From the NCBI GenBank assembly GCA_948146395.1, contig OX411552.1, positions 978,001 to 1,042,000 of the forward strand: 64,000 bases of DNA. Reading direction: 5' to 3'. A model generated the notes under the pieces. The model was given only the letters and a program-made list of their open reading frames with translations. It was not told the origin of the DNA and searched no databases. A program made the position numbers and the translations under genes. The stretch comes from Fragum whitleyi. Lineage: Eukaryota > Mollusca > Bivalvia > Cardiida > Cardiidae. Of the stretch, positions 61,311 through 64,000 are shown piece by piece (position 1 is the first letter of the stretch; every line of letters begins with the position of its first letter).

Positions 61311-61890
61311 ACTGAATCATTATTTTGATCAATCTTTAATATGTAAGGGCTACATTAAGACTTTGTCAATGTTATTGATTAACATCTGTTATCTCTGAAA
61401 TATTTCTATCAATATTTCACCACCAGCAATAATATTGCTAGTAAGTATTCACCATCAATAATATTGAAAGATTCTTGTAAAATCCTATTCCATTAGTAAC
61501 TTGTTGACTTACAAAGAGGCAAATTGTCACAAGATACAACCGTTAGTCTTCAGAGCTCCCGAGTATGAAAAACAACAAAGAGAAATAACTGAAAAGTTAA
61601 GCTAGGTATAGTTGCAGTTCTTGCACACTGCACTCTGTAATCCTGAAAAGGACATAACTGCCAAGTTTTAAGTCAATTGGACATAAGGTGACAGAGTTAT
61701 CCTCCTGGAAAAAGAAGTGGACGCCCACTGGACACCTACCCAGATGTCATGGGTGATCACAAAGTATGTCCCATCTCTTTATTGGTGTATAAAAATGCAT
61801 ATTTCATCAAAATATTAATCAAAATATTTATCTCTTTATTGGTGTATAAATATGCACATTTTATCAAATTTTAATCAAAATATTGATCTC
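61311..61890. other. Intron, old repeat at 61540-61770
   Basis: 61540-61770 resembles 24830-25030 (ACAACCGTTAGTC, ACACCTACCCAGATGTCATGG). The rest is AT-rich and non-coding. Confidence 0.45.
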
Positions 61891-62418
61891 TTAAGGTAGC
61901 AATGGACACATGGCGTTATTTTTTTCCGCCCAATGAATTTTTTTCTTGGTCACATATGTTGTAGATTAATATTGTGTAGTCATTATATCAAATTTTGAAG
62001 GTACCTTTCCACACTCGTTTTCATGCTAGAGTTATCTGCCCTTGAGTGGTATAGGCCGTTTTTGAGTAAAACGGTTATATTCCTTTTAGGTCTAGTATAA
62101 ACTCTGTACTGGGTTATAGCTATAAAACACATATATTTTGATAGACCTTATATATGTACAAAATGGCTATTGGCAAGAAAATTTCTCTTTGATCAATTGC
62201 ATTTGCACAATTTGCTTTCAAAAGTTAAAAATGCACTAATTTTTGTAATTTTACTAGGTAAAAATGCCACAAAAACCTATTTTTTGAAGAAATTACCCAA
62301 TGAATTTTTCTTATTTTCTGATATGTTTATAATCCAACGCGCAAAAAGAGCCGTAAAATAAACGAAAACCCACTTCCGGTTTATAGAGTCGGCAGGCCGC
62401 TGTCCATTGCCACCTTAA
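61891..62418. mobile_element. TTAA-bounded MITE
   Basis: TTAAGGTAGCAATGGACA at the left and TGTCCATTGCCACCTTAA at the right are inverted, with TTAA at each outer edge. A TTAA target is typical of piggyBac-like elements, but the TTAA may also be part of the terminal repeat. The 63-codon frame inside has no recognisable similarity. Confidence 0.75.
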
Positions 62419-62614
62419 TTTGTGTATAAAAATGTACATTTCATAAAAAGTAAATCAAAATATTGATCAAAATATTTAAAGTGCAGGACTGTTTCCATGT
62501 TTGTATAAACAGAACACCCACAACTTATATTGTTTATAGTCTGAAGATGTTGTTTATGGTTGGTTAGAAATACAAATAATGTCAACACTATAATGACTCT
62601 CCTCTAGGACATAA

Positions 62615-62845
62615 AGACATTAAAACATAAACATGAGGGAAAAAAGACCATCATTAAAACATAAACATGTGGGAAAAAAGACCATCATTAAAACATAAAC
62701 ATGAGGGAAAAAAGACCATCATTAAAACATAAACATGAGGGAAAAAAGACCATCATTAAAACATAAACATGAGGGAAAAAAGACCATCATTAAAACATAA
62801 ACATGAGGGAAAAAAGACCATCATTAAAACATAAACATGTGGAGT
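62615..62845. repeat. Minisatellite, 34-bp unit, about seven copies
   Basis: Unit contains CATTAAAACATAAACATGAG then GGAAAAAAGACCAT. Copies are nearly identical (GAGGG against GTGGG in some), indicating recent expansion. No spacers. Confidence 0.95.
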
Positions 62846-62885
62846 GGGCTTGACGTTGGGAAGGTGGAAAAAATGACATAATTAT

Positions 62886-63096
62886 TCCTTGTCAAGCTGA
62901 ACCAGAAATATTCCTAGTTCGGCAGGAGGTAAAGACTAAGACCAGTCTGATCTTAGTCTTTACGACCTTGCTTTTATTTTTAAACAAGAAAAATCTAAAA
63001 TGAAGATTTTTCAAAATATGTAAATGCTAACAAATAGACCATACACTGATTTTAGTACTTTGAATTTAATGTAATTTTGCCATCATGAGAGGGTTA
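62886..63096. mobile_element. MITE with CCTTGTCAAGCTGAACC end
   Basis: Left end CCTTGTCAAGCTGAACCAGA, hairpin AAAGACTAAGACCAGTCTGA / TGGTCTTAGTC-like TCTTAGTCTTTA near 62931-62963, right end GCCATCATGAGAGGGTTAA. Same family as 25660-25916. Confidence 0.7.
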
Positions 63097-63179
63097 AAAC
63101 TTGTGCTGCTTAAACATATCAAGTATACAAATTTGCTTTAAGTCATTAGTAGATTCAAATTCAAAAGGGTTGATAACTT

Positions 63180-63431
63180 AACCCTGGTCGTTTTGAACCA
63201 AAAATATTTCTGTTGAAACAGATGCTGCAGACTTAGATCAGCCTTCACATCTGTACAGTCTGATCTAAGTCTGCAACAGCTGTTTGCCTTTTTTTTTTTA
63301 CCTACAATATTTTAATAATTCTATTTTCAAAATCCTATCAAATCAAAGATCAGATTTCAATATTTTCAGCACTTTGAATTAAAATTAAATCTTTTTCTTT
63401 TCTCTCTTTTTTTCAGCATGACATGTGTTAA
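63180..63431. mobile_element. MITE with TTAACCCTGGTCGTTTTGAACC end
   Basis: Left end TAACCCTGGTCGTTTTGAAC, hairpin GCAGACTTAGATCAGCCTTC / CAGTCTGATCTAAGTCTGC, right end TTCAGCATGACATGTGTTAA. It abuts the following HINE-like element. Confidence 0.75.
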
Positions 63432-64000
63432 CTAGAAAGCCATGAATGGCTTGAGTCTCTCCTCAGGCTTGAAATTCTTGCAATAGCAAATCTAAGGTTT
63501 GCCTAGATTTTAAGATATTTTTGGTTCTACTGATGTTGAAATGGATTTCAAAGTTTCCACTATATAACATATAGAGAAATGACCTCTGACAATTAAAGAC
63601 ATATTTTTCATCCAATGACATTAATTTTTTGCTGCATGATAAAAGTTCACTCAAGGATCATTCCAGTGAAATTTGGTTGATATCCATCAATTACATTCTG
63701 AGAAAATGATTTTCAAAGTTTCCACTATATAACATATAGAGAAATGACCTCCGCCCATAAAATTCATATTTTTCATCCAATGACAATGATTTTTGGTAGA
63801 CTGATAAAGGGTCATCCAAAAATCATTCATGTAAAATTTAATTGGTATCCATCAATTAGAATCTGAGAAACCTCACTTTTTACCATGTTTGGAAATTAGC
63901 CTAGCCCATTAAATCCATGTTTTTCATTGGATCAAAATGTCTTGAACAACTTTGAAACAGGCTCACCCAAGGATCAATCCTGTGAAGTTTGGTTGAAATT
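63430..64000 (+). mobile_element. HINE-like element, family A, cut by window edge
   Basis: Starts CTAGAAAGCCATGAATGGCT. Two copies of the roughly 130-bp unit, then CACTTTTTACCATGTTTGG and GTGAAGTTTGGTTGAAAT as in the other copies. The microsatellite and 3' hairpin lie beyond 64000. Confidence 0.85.

Noticed and set aside
62170..62361. 63-codon frame inside the TTAA-bounded element as a transposase
   Set aside because: Too short, no DDE-type or piggyBac motif visible; the element is clearly non-autonomous.
60396..64000. Further upstream LRRCC1 exons
   Set aside because: I looked for coiled-coil coding stretches with splice sites on the minus strand and saw none. The next exon is probably beyond 64000, though a very short exon could be missed.

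Overview
The window looks like animal, most likely bivalve mollusc, nuclear DNA. It is AT-rich and dense in short non-autonomous transposons, tRNA-derived SINEs, minisatellites and elements that carry a GACGGACAGACGG-type microsatellite before a 3' hairpin. It has no prokaryotic gene structure. Species-level assignment is not possible from the sequence alone.

One host gene can be supported. Nine exons on the minus strand between 58341 and 17997 splice, with every exon phase matching, into the C-terminal 315 residues of a coiled-coil protein that I recognise as LRRCC1 (CLERC, the animal relative of Chlamydomonas VFL1). LRRCC1 is a centriole lumen protein linked to centriole polarity and ciliary beating. 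In gene order the exons are 58267-58341, 53250-53349, 48221-48309, 36905-36979, 35836-35949, 24604-24698, 22540-22677, 21270-21405 and 17997-18122 (with the stop). The N-terminal part, including the leucine-rich repeats, lies beyond 64000. The 948 coding bases are spread over 40 kb because the introns are filled with repeats.

Layout. 1-13 kb lies downstream of the gene: fold-back elements, a broken LINE reverse transcriptase (about 1045-1882), MITEs and a SINE. 13-17.6 kb holds a tandem-repeat element, a 36-bp minisatellite and an element of the recurring HINE-like family. 17.7-25 kb holds the last four exons with small DNA transposons between them. 25-36 kb is a large intron with HINE-like elements, a (GA)n run and a perfect 75-bp palindrome. 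36-48 kb is another large intron holding a 5.8-kb inverted-repeat element (38585-44416) and, directly next to it, an array of GC-rich palindromes spaced about 370 bp apart (44427-47165). 48-58 kb holds the first three exons of the window with more HINE-like elements, LINE and SINE insertions. 58-64 kb is intron with MITEs and a truncated HINE-like copy at the edge.

The main unexplained signals are: (1) the regularly spaced palindrome satellite; (2) tandem duplications that start at or include an LRRCC1 exon at four of the nine exons; (3) a set of element families in which the 5' end, and both arms of the 3' hairpin, change together between families; and (4) a perfect 37-bp-arm palindrome. Almost every open reading frame other than the LRRCC1 exons and the two LINE fragments is chance or repeat-derived.
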